This document shows positions 45,801 through 54,500 of a stretch of DNA of 64,000 nt, in pieces. The DNA lies in contig NZ_RBIR01000012.1 in the NCBI RefSeq assembly GCF_003634095.1, positions 1 through 64,000 on the forward strand, read 5' to 3'. Both the position numbers and the translations under genes were made by a program. Each line of letters opens with the position of its first letter. Positions within the stretch are counted from its first letter, which is position 1. The notes under the pieces are model-generated. The model was not told the DNA's origin and made no database searches. It worked only from the letters and a program-made list of their open reading frames with translations. This DNA is from Arthrobacter oryzae. GTDB lineage: Bacteria; Actinomycetota; Actinomycetes; Actinomycetales; Micrococcaceae.

Positions 45801-46038
45801 GGAGCTTGTTCGCGAGGGCCACACGTTCCGTTGGCTTGGCTGCGGCCAGGGCCCGCCGGACGGCGTCTGCGACGTGGCGGGAGAGAATGTCCGGGGAGTC
45901 TTCGTCTTCAATGTCCGCGAAGACCGGATGCAGTTCTGACCCGCTGCTGAGGAAATTGCCCAGCGCACCCGTGTTGAGAAGTTCATACAAGCCCTCAGGC
46001 AGTTGCTCCGCGGCCCCTCCCCCAATTAAATTAGTCAC
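42883..46038 (-). CDS. PLD nuclease - DEAD helicase - DUF3427 protein
   Basis: The protein has 1051 residues. A phospholipase D-type domain carries one HKD motif (LHAKAWLFRRNSGFDTAYVG, SSN) near residue 210. The helicase follows: VAATGTGKTVIAGLDY near 340, VIDEFHHAMAPTYRRLL near 430, GLTATPERGDG, and LQQLGRGLRRAEGK near 640. The C-terminal third has the pattern of DUF3427 (RREEILAALQYGS, then NRDAHGSKILIFTRDT). Such fusions are common in restriction islands. Start GTG 46038 follows TACCCT by 6 bases, a leaderless promoter; start codons further upstream in frame look non-coding. Confidence 0.87.
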   Translation of the reverse strand: MTNLIGGGAAEQLPEGLYELLNTGALGNFLSSGSELHPVFADIEDEDSPDILSRHVADAVRRALAAAKPTERVALANKLLQELNTGDLIAPGPTQLQSLHRADTLKRRSLRRPTTKLSDSALLTNSKDDPNLAAELRAEIESANSVDLLCAFVRWTGLRLLEPALQQLKERGARLRVITTTYMGATERRAIDELVHRYGAKVKINYETQATRLHAKAWLFRRNSGFDTAYVGSSNLSQAALLDGLEWNVRLSSVGTPALLNKFEVTFDSYWEQRAFQSYDPERDGEKLDAALERNGGRRTAVPGAATGLELQPFLHQEEMLEDLEAERLKGFSHNLLVAATGTGKTVIAGLDYKRLRDAAGNDLKLLFVAHRQEILKQAMRTYRDVMQDGAFGELYVGEHKPQQWKHLFASVQSLSSLGIDKLEPDFFDVVVIDEFHHAMAPTYRRLLDHLKPQQLLGLTATPERGDGVDVAQQFFDGRTASELRLWDALDADLLVPFHYFGVSDDVDLSQLEWKRGNYDTAQLNNLYTGNDARAAKVIRELRDKVTSTEQMRAIGFCVSVQHAHYMAEVFNRAGIASVAVDGSTYDADRAAALKRLAAREINCIFAVDLFNEGLDLPQVDTILMLRPTQSATIFLQQLGRGLRRAEGKAVLTVMDFIGQQHREFRFDLRYRALTGYGRKELEKAVEDEFPYLPSGSQIMLDRVAQKVVLDNIKAQLRFNRAQLVRDIASYAETELEKYLERSGSDVKSIYRSTKDSWTGYLRQAGLIEGFSPLEMVLSGRIQELSDADEKKLLGRMAALIHVDDRERAEAYSMLVGVDAPRYAELGMREQTFARMLFYTLWDDGGGFPSYDAGLDYLRGYQFVCSEIRQLVKLGVAASKHAAKGLGAGLQHIPLLSHATYRREEILAALQYGSLELGKNVQHREGVAWCSATSTDAFFVTLNKDDKKHSATTMYKDYAISPELFHWESQNATSPGSPTGKRYLNRDAHGSKILIFTRDTSADETGLTVPYTCLGQVDYVQHTGEKPIAITWKLQRPMPADVYATAAAVAQ

Positions 46039-46044
46039 TGTGCC

Positions 46045-46072
46045 AGGGTATTTGCTGTAGTTTGAAATGCAA
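46045..46072 (-). promoter_or_regulatory. Promoter of the PLD-helicase gene
   Basis: On the minus strand TTGCAT (46067-46072) and TACCCT (46045-46050) are 16 bases apart. The GTG start at 46038 is 6 bases past the -10 box, so the mRNA probably has no leader. Confidence 0.55.
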
Positions 46073-46351
46073 CGACCCATCGCTTGCCGCGACCGTTTTG
46101 GAAGTGATGGCGAAGGCGGTCCTCGTTTCACCGCTCACTCGATCTCCCGAGTATTTTCGCAGTGCTTTGGAATCACATCCGTCGGCATCGAAGCGCGCAC
46201 CGGCCCCGCCCAACGGTCCCGACCTCGCGGTTCGGATAATGGCGGTCTTGAACTTAGTGACGCATCCACCGATTCCCTGCCGCCAGCGGTTCGGAACAGT
46301 CGTGCAAATGTACTTCGCCCCCACCCGGAACCTAGCACGGGTGGCATTGGA
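46073..46351. other. Gene-free gap downstream of the reverse transcriptase
   Basis: No gene is supported. A 7-bp hairpin (CCACCCG 46321-46327 with CGGGTGG 46338-46344) lies just past the reverse transcriptase stop and may end its transcript. The remainder could hold a small RNA, but no clear structure was found by eye. Confidence 0.45.
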
Positions 46352-47347
46352 TCACATCCCAATATCACTGAGCATAGCCAATTGCCATTTTCCGCCACCA
46401 ACGGCGCTGGAATAGGCCGCCAACAACGGATCTTTGGGCAGTTGAACTAACTGCTGCTCCAAGCGCAGTGCAAGATTTGGGTCTACTGACTTGACATAAG
46501 CGATCATGCCCAAGATCCTTGGGAGCGGCCACGCGCGATCGTTGGAAAAATGAGCTACACCAAACTTTCGTAAATAATAAACCTGCTTGCGCAGTTCTCG
46601 TTTTATTCCTCGGGGAACATGGGGCCGATCCAGTCCCTTAGCAATATTAAGTCCAAGAACGAAGCGTCGCGTGGACATGAATCTAGTCTTTTTTTCATTA
46701 CATACCCAGCCGAACGATGTTAAAATATCAAGAACTTCAGCGAGAAAGGCGTCATCTACGGAAGGGCCAGAAAAGACAAGGTCATCGACCCAACGGGTAT
46801 ATTTTACTGAGAGACGAGCGCACAGCTCTTCAATTTTGTAGTCTGTTTCTGCGAAAACCAAATTAGAAATCACTGGACTAGTTCGGAATCCGAGCGGCAA
46901 AGTAGACGAGCGAAGGCAGCACCCCAAAAAAACATCCATCGCCTCAGCGTCGAGCACATGGCCCAACCCCGCCCTCACGCGCTGCTCTGTTATCTGCCCA
47001 AAGAAGTCCTTCAAGTCAACAGTCAACGCCGACTCAGCGCCGATGTGAACCTGCGCTGCAGAAAAAGTTGACCGACCAGGCACGAAACCGAAAACGGAGT
47101 CCGGGGCCGAATATTCCGATTGAAGGGTGCCCGCCATTCGCTTTAGAAGAGAATCTAAGGGGCCTACGGAGCGCCAGCCATCACGGCCACGGAAGCGTAC
47201 AGGTCGAGAATTTTCACCCGCCCAATTATCCCATTCCGACAGCGAGGCCGAGGCCGGCAACATGCCACGGGCGGAACGTCCCCCAACTTGAAGCTTCCAC
47301 TTCAGGTCGTTCCATCGAAGTTTTTCGTGAACCAAAGTCAGCGCCAA
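46352..47347 (-). CDS. Retron-like reverse transcriptase
   Basis: The protein has 331 residues. The polymerase motifs are in order: GFVPGRS (motif 2 region), TVDLKDFFGQIT near residue 112 (motif A), LPLGFRTSPVISNLVF (motif B), and KYTRWVDDLVFSG near 187 (motif C, WVDD where retrons usually have YADD). EKKTRFMSTRRFVLGLNI follows (motif D and a position equivalent to the retron VTG), then VPRGIKRELRKQVYYLRKFG. It lacks the maturase and endonuclease domains of group II introns. The only in-frame start after a stop is TTG 47347, with no good ribosome binding site. Base composition is clearly lower in GC than the surroundings. It sits 183 bases after the DUF3800-like gene. Confidence 0.85.
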   Translation of the reverse strand: MALTLVHEKLRWNDLKWKLQVGGRSARGMLPASASLSEWDNWAGENSRPVRFRGRDGWRSVGPLDSLLKRMAGTLQSEYSAPDSVFGFVPGRSTFSAAQVHIGAESALTVDLKDFFGQITEQRVRAGLGHVLDAEAMDVFLGCCLRSSTLPLGFRTSPVISNLVFAETDYKIEELCARLSVKYTRWVDDLVFSGPSVDDAFLAEVLDILTSFGWVCNEKKTRFMSTRRFVLGLNIAKGLDRPHVPRGIKRELRKQVYYLRKFGVAHFSNDRAWPLPRILGMIAYVKSVDPNLALRLEQQLVQLPKDPLLAAYSSAVGGGKWQLAMLSDIGM

Positions 47348-47530
47348 TCCATGCCGTTACGTCAAGCGCGGCCCCCCGGTCGGTAGCGACTACACAATAA
47401 AGTGAACAATGTGCCGAATCGACAACTTATCTACGTCGCGGGGAGCCGCAAAGCCCGATACTAACCTAAGAATCGGACAGTGTCCACACACATGAACTTT
47501 CTCAGCTGCAACGGGTCTCAAGAACCGCAT
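47348..47530 (-). other. 183-base gap before the reverse transcriptase, candidate template RNA
   Basis: The position, immediately 5' of a retron-like reverse transcriptase, is where retron msr-msd RNAs are encoded. By eye it holds only short dyads on the minus strand: GGACACTGTCC (about 47474-47484) and GCGGCTCCCCGC (about 47436-47447). No clear pair of long outer arms was found, so an RNA gene is possible but unproven. Confidence 0.3.
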
Positions 47531-48349
47531 TCACGACAGTACTCCAGTGTGGAGCCTTGTTCTGTATAAAGAAGACATGCTGTCGCGTATACTTTCAAAA
47601 TTCCGGAAGTGAAGGTTGGTGGAATCCAGATGGCCCAGAGTACGCCCGGACCACTCAAATAGACTTGTCCGACAGTGTCCGTCGCAGCCGACTGATTTCT
47701 CACACTCGATCTCATTCTGACCTATTAGTCTAGAGATCCCAAGAATCATGTAGTCCGCCACCGACGACAGATCCGATTCGCCCTTACGAACGACTTTTGT
47801 CCTGGGCATTTTCCCCTCCAACTCCTCAACGGGCTGTGCACAGAATTCTACCAATCGCTTAAATTTGGAATTCAGGTCTGTAAATTCTTCGAAGGCAAAT
47901 TCGATTGCCGGGTTGTATCGATACCGCCGGACTAGGTCTCGCACGATCGTGGCATGCAAGACAGCATAGACTCGACTAAGCTTGGCGCCATCTATCTTTT
48001 GTAATGATTCGACAAAACGATAATGGTACTTAAAGCCGGTTGAACTCCCCATAAATTGCCATAGAGGAACTGCCGTCGAGATCTGATCTTCAGTTAGATG
48101 CCATCCACTCGACTTCAACCTGGCACTCTCCTCATGGTTTCTAATCGAAGGGTCATGGATAGCCTCTTGCCGCAAATCACTCAACTTCTCGAGCAGACCT
48201 GAGAGTGATTCATCGCCCTCTACCACGACCGCGCCCACTGCATAGATGTACCTGATACGTCGGTCGCCCTTCCCTTCTTTCCAGGGGATTTTGTATTCTG
48301 ACTCATCTGCGAATGAATATACTTGGGGCAAATTTAACGTGACTGCCAT
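47531..48349 (-). CDS. DUF3800-like protein paired with the reverse transcriptase
   Basis: The protein has 272 residues. The start VYSFADESEYKIPW, followed by RIRYIYAVGAVVVEG, fits the Asp-Glu-Ser plus hydrophobic strand pattern of DUF3800, an RNase H-like family. VADYMILGISRLIG late in the protein matches the family's second conserved Asp region. GAGGAG lies 5 bases before the ATG. Like the reverse transcriptase downstream it is AT-rich compared with neighbours, and the two look like one transferred unit. The family assignment rests on short motifs; if right, it could be the nuclease effector. Confidence 0.6.
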   Translation of the reverse strand: MAVTLNLPQVYSFADESEYKIPWKEGKGDRRIRYIYAVGAVVVEGDESLSGLLEKLSDLRQEAIHDPSIRNHEESARLKSSGWHLTEDQISTAVPLWQFMGSSTGFKYHYRFVESLQKIDGAKLSRVYAVLHATIVRDLVRRYRYNPAIEFAFEEFTDLNSKFKRLVEFCAQPVEELEGKMPRTKVVRKGESDLSSVADYMILGISRLIGQNEIECEKSVGCDGHCRTSLFEWSGRTLGHLDSTNLHFRNFESIRDSMSSLYRTRLHTGVLS

Positions 48350-48715
48350 TTCAACTCCTCAAGAGACCTAAGCGCTGCCCGCTGCCAACTTGCCGTGTCC
48401 CGACACTTCTAAACAGATTCATAATCTACTACCACCTCGCTCTTAAATCGATCGAAAAGACAGCAAGGCTTGCAGAGATCAAATCTAAAAGTCGAGACTT
48501 TCAGGTTTCGGCTGCTGGGGCAACGTTGCGATGCACACATTCGGGTCATTGTAAGTAACCAATAGGCATTACGGCGGCAACCGTCTTCAGCGTTGAAGAT
48601 CTCGGCCGGCTGAGGATGACTTGATCGCGAGGATTGCGGGCACCGATAGGCCACCAGCCGTCGCTGTGAAGCACACGATTCCGGGCCCGGGCTCCACCAA
48701 CGGCACAATGGAACA
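48350..48715. other. Gene-free boundary region of the AT-rich segment
   Basis: No gene is supported. The left 200 bases share the AT-rich composition of the reverse transcriptase pair and should contain its minus-strand promoter. From about 48600 composition returns to GC-rich. The right copy of the 18-bp direct repeat is at 48534-48551. Confidence 0.5.
48534..48551. repeat. Right copy of an 18-bp direct repeat (possible island boundary)
   Basis: CACACATTCGGGTCATTG is the partner of 16411-16428, with 2 mismatches in 18. It falls close to the point where composition changes from the AT-rich segment back to GC-rich chromosome. Confidence 0.35.
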
Positions 48716-49298
48716 ATGCCCCTGACAACTTTTGCGCTCATCCGCCATGGCCAGACCAACTGGAACGCGCAGCGCCGGCTGCAGGGTTCCACCGACATTC
48801 CGCTGAACGACGTCGGCCGCGGCCAGGCGCAGGACGCCGCCGCCGCCCTGGCCGGCTACGAGTGGGCCTTCGTCGTCTCCTCGCCCTGAGCCTTGCGGCG
48901 GAGACCGCCGAGCTGATCGCGGCCGGGCTCGGGCTCAGCGTGGCCCGGCTTGTTCCGGAGCTCACCGAGCGCTCCTTCGGCCCGGCCGAGGGTTTGCAGG
49001 ACGGTCCCGAGCTGGATGCCCTGCGCATCCCCGGCGGTTCCGCGGCGCCGAAAGCGAAGACGACGCCGCGGACCGCGGACTGGGCGCGCTGGAAGCCCTG
49101 GCCGAGGAATTCAGCGACCGCAGCGCCCTGGTCATCGCGCACGGCACGCTCATCCGGCTGAGCCTGAGCCGCGCACTTGGCCGCACCATCCAGAGCATCG
49201 ACAACGCCGTGCTGAACCTCGTCCATCGCCATCCGGTGGACGGCTGGGAGCTCGAATACCTCAACGGCGAGCGGCTGACCGCCGACGCCGTGGCCTAA
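48716..49298 (+). pseudogene. Histidine phosphatase (phosphoglycerate mutase-like) gene with two frameshifts
   Basis: The first segment opens MPLTTFALIRHGQTNWNAQR with the RHG catalytic histidine and ends at a stop at 48887. The protein continues in the next frame as AAETAELIAAGLGLSVARLV and then PELTERSFGPAEG. It continues in the third frame as LEALAEEFSDRSALVIAHGT, then LIRLSLSRALG, to the stop at 49296. Both shifts equal loss of one base. All catalytic parts are present, so this is either a very young pseudogene or an intact gene with sequencing indels. Confidence 0.75.
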
Positions 49299-49407
49299 GG
49301 GCCGCCGCCTAAATTAACAGGGCCGCCCGGCGCACGCCGACCCTCAACGCCTCCCGGCTAGATGTACTGCCCAGGCAGGTTGGTTATGCAGCCGCGAGGG
49401 AATGTGA

Positions 49408-49587
49408 ACCGTACTAGGTTTGATGCCGCTTCAATTTTGGGAGGGATTCACCGGCGCCACCGAATTCCAGGCGCCGTTCGGCGAGCAGATGGCCGCCGGC
49501 GTGATCGTCACCGTACCGTTGGTCATTATGGTGCTGATCTTCCAGCGGCGGATCGTCGAAGGCCTCACCGCGGGCGCGAGCAAATGA
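49408..49587 (+). pseudogene. 3' remnant of a sugar ABC transporter permease (MalG-like)
   Basis: The frame encodes MPLQFWEGFTGATEFQAPFG, then EQMAAGVIVTVPLVIMVLIF and QRRIVEGLTAGASK, the C-terminus of a MalG-type permease with its last membrane helix. A stop at 49405-49407 closes the frame upstream and nothing else of the gene is present. Its TGA overlaps the glucosidase start (ATGA at 49584-49587), showing that the glucosidase once belonged to a transporter operon. Confidence 0.75.
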
Positions 49588-51254
49588 GCCCTGTCTCGCC
49601 GGTGGGCCCTGTGGAGGAAACCGCGCTGGCGCCCGCGCCGGAGTGGTGGCAGTCTGCCGTCATCTATGAGGTCTACCCGCGTTCCTTCGCCGACGGCGAC
49701 GGCGACGGCGTGGGCGACCTCGCCGGGCTGATCGCCCGGCTGCCGTACATCGCCGCGCTCGGCGTCGACGGCATCTGGATGACCCCGTTCCAGCCCTCCC
49801 CGCAGGTGGACCAGGGGTACGACGTCACCGACTACTGCGGCATGGACCCGCTGTTCGGCACCATGGAACAGTTCGATACTTTGCTGGAACTGGCGCACGC
49901 GCTGGGCCTGCGGATCCTGCTCGACGTCGTCCCCAACCACTGCTCCTCGGAGCACCCGCTGTTCCAGGCGGCCCTCGCGGCAGGCCCGGGCTCGCCGGAA
50001 CGGGAAATGTTCCACTTTGTGCCTGGTCCATTGGACATGTCCGACGACGGCGGTGGCGGTTCAGCGTCTGGCGCCAGCGACGTTCCGCCGAACAACTGGC
50101 AGAGCGTCTTCGGCGGCCGGGCGTGGAGCCGCGCCAATCCCGGCTCGGCGACGGACACGGACTGGTACCTGCACCTGTTCTCGGCCGGGCAGCCGGACTG
50201 GAACTGGCGCAATCCCGCCGTCGGCGAATACTTCGACGGCGTGCTGCGGTTCTGGTTCGACAAGGGCGTGGACGGGCTGCGCATCGACGTCGCGCACGCG
50301 CTGTTCAAGGCCGACGGGCTGCCGGACTCGCCCTCCACGGGCGGGGTGGTGGACGGGCTGCGGTCCAATCCGCAGGTCTCGGACCAGGAGGACGTCCACG
50401 AGGTCTACCGCCGCTGGCGCGCCCTGGCCGAGAAGTACGAGCCGCACCGGCTCCTGGTGGGCGAGGTGAATCTCGAGCCGGCGCGCGCTGCCCGGTACAC
50501 CCGGGCCGATGAGATGCAGCAGGCCTTCGCGTTCGCGTTCGTGAAGCTCGGCTGGGATCCGGAGGCGTGGGCCGCCGTCGGGAACGAACTCGAAGCCGCC
50601 CGGCAGCTGCACGGAGCCTCCCCCACCTGGGCGCTGGAAAACCACGACATCGTCCGGACCGTCACCCGGTTCGGCGGCGGCGAGCTGGGTTCACTCCGGG
50701 CCCGGGCGGCCCTCGTGGCGATGCTGGGGCTGCCGGGTCCGGCGTATCTGTATCAGGGCCAGGAACTCGGCCTGCCCGAGGTCGACGTCCCGCTGGAGTC
50801 CCGGATGGATCCGATGTGGGCCCGCGGCGGCGTCTGCCGCGACGGCGCCCGCGTGCCGCTGCCCTGGACCGAGGATGCCGCGCAGAATTTTGGCTTTTCG
50901 CTCACCGGGCCGCCGGCCGATCCGTGGCTCCCGCAGCCGGCTGGCTGGGGTGCGAACGCGATCGAGCGTCAGCAGCAAGACCCGGACTCCTCGCTGGCGT
51001 TGGTGACCAAGGCGCTGGAGATGCGGCGGCTCCTGTGGAACGACGAGGTCTTCGGCCGGAACGACGGCGGCACCTGGCGGGTCGAGGCCGGGAATCTGCT
51101 GATCTGCGAACGCAGCCCAGAGTTCTTCGTCGCCGTCGCAATGGGCTCCGAGTCGGTGCGATTGCCGGCCGGGTCCGTCCTTCTTAGCGCCGCGCCGCCG
51201 GCCGAAGACGGCTGGCTGCAGCCGAACAACGCCGCGTGGGTGTTGCGAGCCTGA
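49584..51254 (+). CDS. GH13 alpha-glucosidase
   Basis: The protein has 556 residues. The conserved alpha-amylase regions are all visible: LDVVPNHCS (region I, near residue 115), GLRIDVAHAL with the nucleophile Asp near 232 (region II), LLVGEVNLE with the acid/base Glu near 292 (region III), and ALENHDIVR near 350 (region IV). The start WWQSAVIYEVYPRSFADGDG is typical of oligo-1,6- and alpha-glucosidases. No signal peptide is seen, so it acts on imported oligosaccharides. It overlaps the permease remnant by ATGA; with the transporter lost, its supply of substrate is unclear. Confidence 0.9.
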   Translation: MSPVSPVGPVEETALAPAPEWWQSAVIYEVYPRSFADGDGDGVGDLAGLIARLPYIAALGVDGIWMTPFQPSPQVDQGYDVTDYCGMDPLFGTMEQFDTLLELAHALGLRILLDVVPNHCSSEHPLFQAALAAGPGSPEREMFHFVPGPLDMSDDGGGGSASGASDVPPNNWQSVFGGRAWSRANPGSATDTDWYLHLFSAGQPDWNWRNPAVGEYFDGVLRFWFDKGVDGLRIDVAHALFKADGLPDSPSTGGVVDGLRSNPQVSDQEDVHEVYRRWRALAEKYEPHRLLVGEVNLEPARAARYTRADEMQQAFAFAFVKLGWDPEAWAAVGNELEAARQLHGASPTWALENHDIVRTVTRFGGGELGSLRARAALVAMLGLPGPAYLYQGQELGLPEVDVPLESRMDPMWARGGVCRDGARVPLPWTEDAAQNFGFSLTGPPADPWLPQPAGWGANAIERQQQDPDSSLALVTKALEMRRLLWNDEVFGRNDGGTWRVEAGNLLICERSPEFFVAVAMGSESVRLPAGSVLLSAAPPAEDGWLQPNNAAWVLRA

Positions 51255-51559
51255 GCCCAGTCCGTTCGGCACCGCCCGCGTTCCAGACACACCCCCGTTG
51301 CGTTATCACTTGTAGCTGCTTTCAGGGGTGAGAACGACCACGAGTAATAGCGCAACGGGACTACGTTCCGCCACGGAATAACCTCTGCGCTTACTCGCAA
51401 GCAGAAGCGTTACGCACCGCCTGCCACGGACGCATCCATTGAGCTCCAGCCAGTACCCTCGCGCAGAGGGCCACCACGAGTCCCCGCGTCCCGAGACGCC
51501 GTCGTCGGACGCGGTGACCCCGGAGCCGCCTCGCAACGGGATTCAGTGCATCAAGGCCC
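51255..51559. other. Gene-free region with a 9-bp inverted repeat
   Basis: The converging glucosidase and GmrSD genes leave about 300 bases without a gene. CCCGTTGCG (51294-51302) pairs with CGCAACGGG (51351-51359) around a 48-base loop. It may serve as a loose terminator or mark an old insertion. Confidence 0.5.
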
Positions 51560-54500
51560 TTACTGTGTGTCGGTAAGTGTGACCAGGGCGTCGACGGCCT
51601 TCTCGAGGGAATCCATCGAGAGGTCCGACAGCGGTACATTCGGCTTTCGGCTAGCAAACCGGCTGGAGAGGAGGTTCGCCGCGACATCCTGGAGTCCGGG
51701 GGTATCTGCCAGTTGACGGAGAAACGAATCCAGCACTGCGGCGTCGGGCAATTGATCCTTAGGCAACTTCGACATTCTCCCGAAGTTGAACTCCACCGAT
51801 GTTCCTTGGGCACTGAAGTAGAAGAGGGACACGGTTCCCAGGCGCGTGTTTCCGCGGTGAAAGATCGGCAGGCTCCCCGCGGGGTCCATCGTCCTGGACC
51901 CAGAGAACGTCAATCCTGACGAACGTGCGGTCGTCAAGAAAAAATCCAGCCGGTCGACATTATCCGGGTCGTGCTCTTGCATCCAGGAACGGATAGTTTC
52001 TTCATCCCACACAGTTAGGCCCGGGCTTACCGGCGCAGACTTGGGGGCCGACCCCAGGTAATTCGACAAGACGCCCACGAACGTGTCCCCTGTAGCCACG
52101 AGCCACTCGACTAGTTCTTGTGACTGAGTTTCGTCCTGGAAGTCGCCGGGACGGCTGATGGTGAGCTTTGATGCCTTGCGGTCGGGCCTGTCGTCCCACT
52201 CGAGGACGAAACCGAGGTCGGTTTCGATGGCGTCGCGCCGGGCCAGCAACTTGGCGTAGAGGTCCTTGTCGTCGCCGATCCAGAATTGCGTGGCAACGAG
52301 TTTTGTCTGCGAGTTGACGAGCAACAGGATCTGCCCACGGGGATCCCCGATGCGGACTTCGTACCAATTTTGCGGGTAGGGCTTGCGCCACGTATCGATG
52401 TTGGTCGCGTTCACTAGGCCATGGCTCTGTACCCGCTCGAAGAATGCAAACTGGGCGTCCCTCACCGATACCCCGGTCACGGCCGGGGCTGGAGCCTTCA
52501 TCTTCCTGCGGCGTGCGGCAACCGCGTCCACGTCGACATCGAGGCCAGCCGCTTCTGCGAGTTCTTCAGCACCAATGAACTGCTCGGGATCCGCGTGGCC
52601 GTCCGTGTCGAACCGGAGCCCCTCCGCCTCCAGCACAACGCGGGGATCATCTTTGCGGCCGGGCTCGGTCCAACGGAACCCAGCTGAGATCGTCCCACCG
52701 CTCTGCAAGACTCGCCAAGCGTTGGCCATTGGGTAGTTCGCTATCATCCCAGCAAGCGGCTGCGCCCAGGTGCCGGCCACGATCGCGACGTCGCCGTACG
52801 AAGTCCAGCGCCCGGCAGGGACCTCGGCGACGATCACAGCAATTTGGCTGCGAAGCGCTGACGGCTCGTCGCCGACTGCGATGATGCTCTCGTCGGGGCC
52901 CGGCCACAGCTCAATGATCTTCTCAGCTAATTCAGCGCTACGGGTGTTGATCTCGTCGACGCCCCATGTGGCGTGCGCAGCGATGGCCTGGTTCATCGAT
53001 ACCCCGCTCTTGGCCAGCATCTGGCGCTTCTCTTCGAACGGCTTGTTGCTGAGCTCGCTGTTGTATCCACTCAGAGTGAGGTTGCCGAGCGTATGCACGA
53101 CCCGTTCGTGTTCGTAATCGATGTCCGCATCGGCGCCAAAGCCCGCTGCGAACCTCTTGCGCACAGAATCAGTCATCGTCTGGGGCAAGACATGTTCGAT
53201 CGTCAGATGCCTGGGGTCCAGGTCGATGATCTCCTTCGGGCGGTACGCCTCTTCGAGCCACTGCAGGATGAGCTTTTTTTGCGCTCCGCGGCCCTGCCAG
53301 TAGAACGCGATCGTGTTGGCGGCTTCGCGAACCTGGAGGTCGGTCGCAAAATGCTTGCGCCCGCGGGACAGGTACTCACGCAGCGCGACGTCGATGCGGG
53401 CCGCATCGCTGATCGCACCTACAGCCTGGAGCAGCGTTCGGTTCAGATTTGCGGTGGCGCGGCCGATCACGATGCGCCGCACGAAGTACGACTCCAGGTA
53501 CGTCAGCGCGCGCACAACTTCATCGTCAGCCGCGGCGCCGGCAGCACGTCGGGCGAGGATCTGCATCACCACCGGATATGCGGTCGTCGAGCCCCAGGCT
53601 CTGATCCTGGTGAGGCGACGGCGAATCTCGGCGTGATTCTCCTCCGCAGGCTTGAGGATCGTCGCGAGTACGTCACCCAGCTTGGCGATACGGATCACCT
53701 CAGCTTCTAAGTCATCGATGCTCTTTAGTTTCTCGAGCCGAAGTTGCTGTCCGACGTAGGTGTCCGACTGCTTCGCCCGTTCGTCGCGCTGTGCGAGATC
53801 GAGCCAGAACAACAGCTCGAGATTCTCTGAGTCGATCTTCCTCTCCAACGGAAGCCAAATATTCTCATGGACCATCTCTGCCCGGTCGCCGAGCCGCATG
53901 AACAAATAGTTCTTGAGCAGGTCACTTTGCGTCAGCCGGAGGCCAGTGTTATTCAGCGACTCAAAAATGCGGTGTGCGTTATCGGACGGCTCCGCCGTGA
54001 CGACGACGAGGGCGAGCCCGCGGACCACGGCGGCTTCGAGCAGCTCCAAGTCGTGCGGATTATCCGGATCGCCGGCTGCGGCGATCTTAGAGCGGAAGAA
54101 CCGGTACGCGTTGCCGACGGCATCCTCTCCGCCAGCCTGCGGAGCACGATTGAGCACCGCCATGTAGGCGGGCCGATCTGTCTGCGTCGGCATGACCTTA
54201 AGCGGCTTGCCGCGGTCGAAAAGGTTAATTAGGTACTGCGCGTCGATGCCATTCGCCCGCTCAGTCTCCCCGGTCTCATGCAGGTGATCGCGGAGCGCAG
54301 CTAAAAGGAGAGTCAGCGTGGTCAGGCGCTGCTGGCCGTCGACGACAAGGAATTTGTTGACGCCAATAGCGCCGAAATCAGGACTGCTCGCCAGTACCAA
54401 GGAGCCGATGAAGTGCGAAGCTTTCGGGTCGTCTCCACGAGTGCGCTCCAACTCGACAACGTCCGACCACAGTTGGTCGAGTTGCTTCTTGCCCCACGAG

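Noticed and set aside
43396..45939. An 847-residue plus-strand frame opposite the PLD-helicase
   Set aside because: Composition is typical of antisense of a high-GC gene, and the minus strand carries clear helicase motifs.
46352..47347. Group II intron
   Set aside because: The reverse transcriptase has no maturase or endonuclease domain, and no intron domain V-like structure was found near it.
48409..48798. A 129-residue minus-strand frame upstream of the DUF3800-like gene
   Set aside because: It crosses the composition boundary and overlaps the histidine phosphatase start; no protein features were seen.
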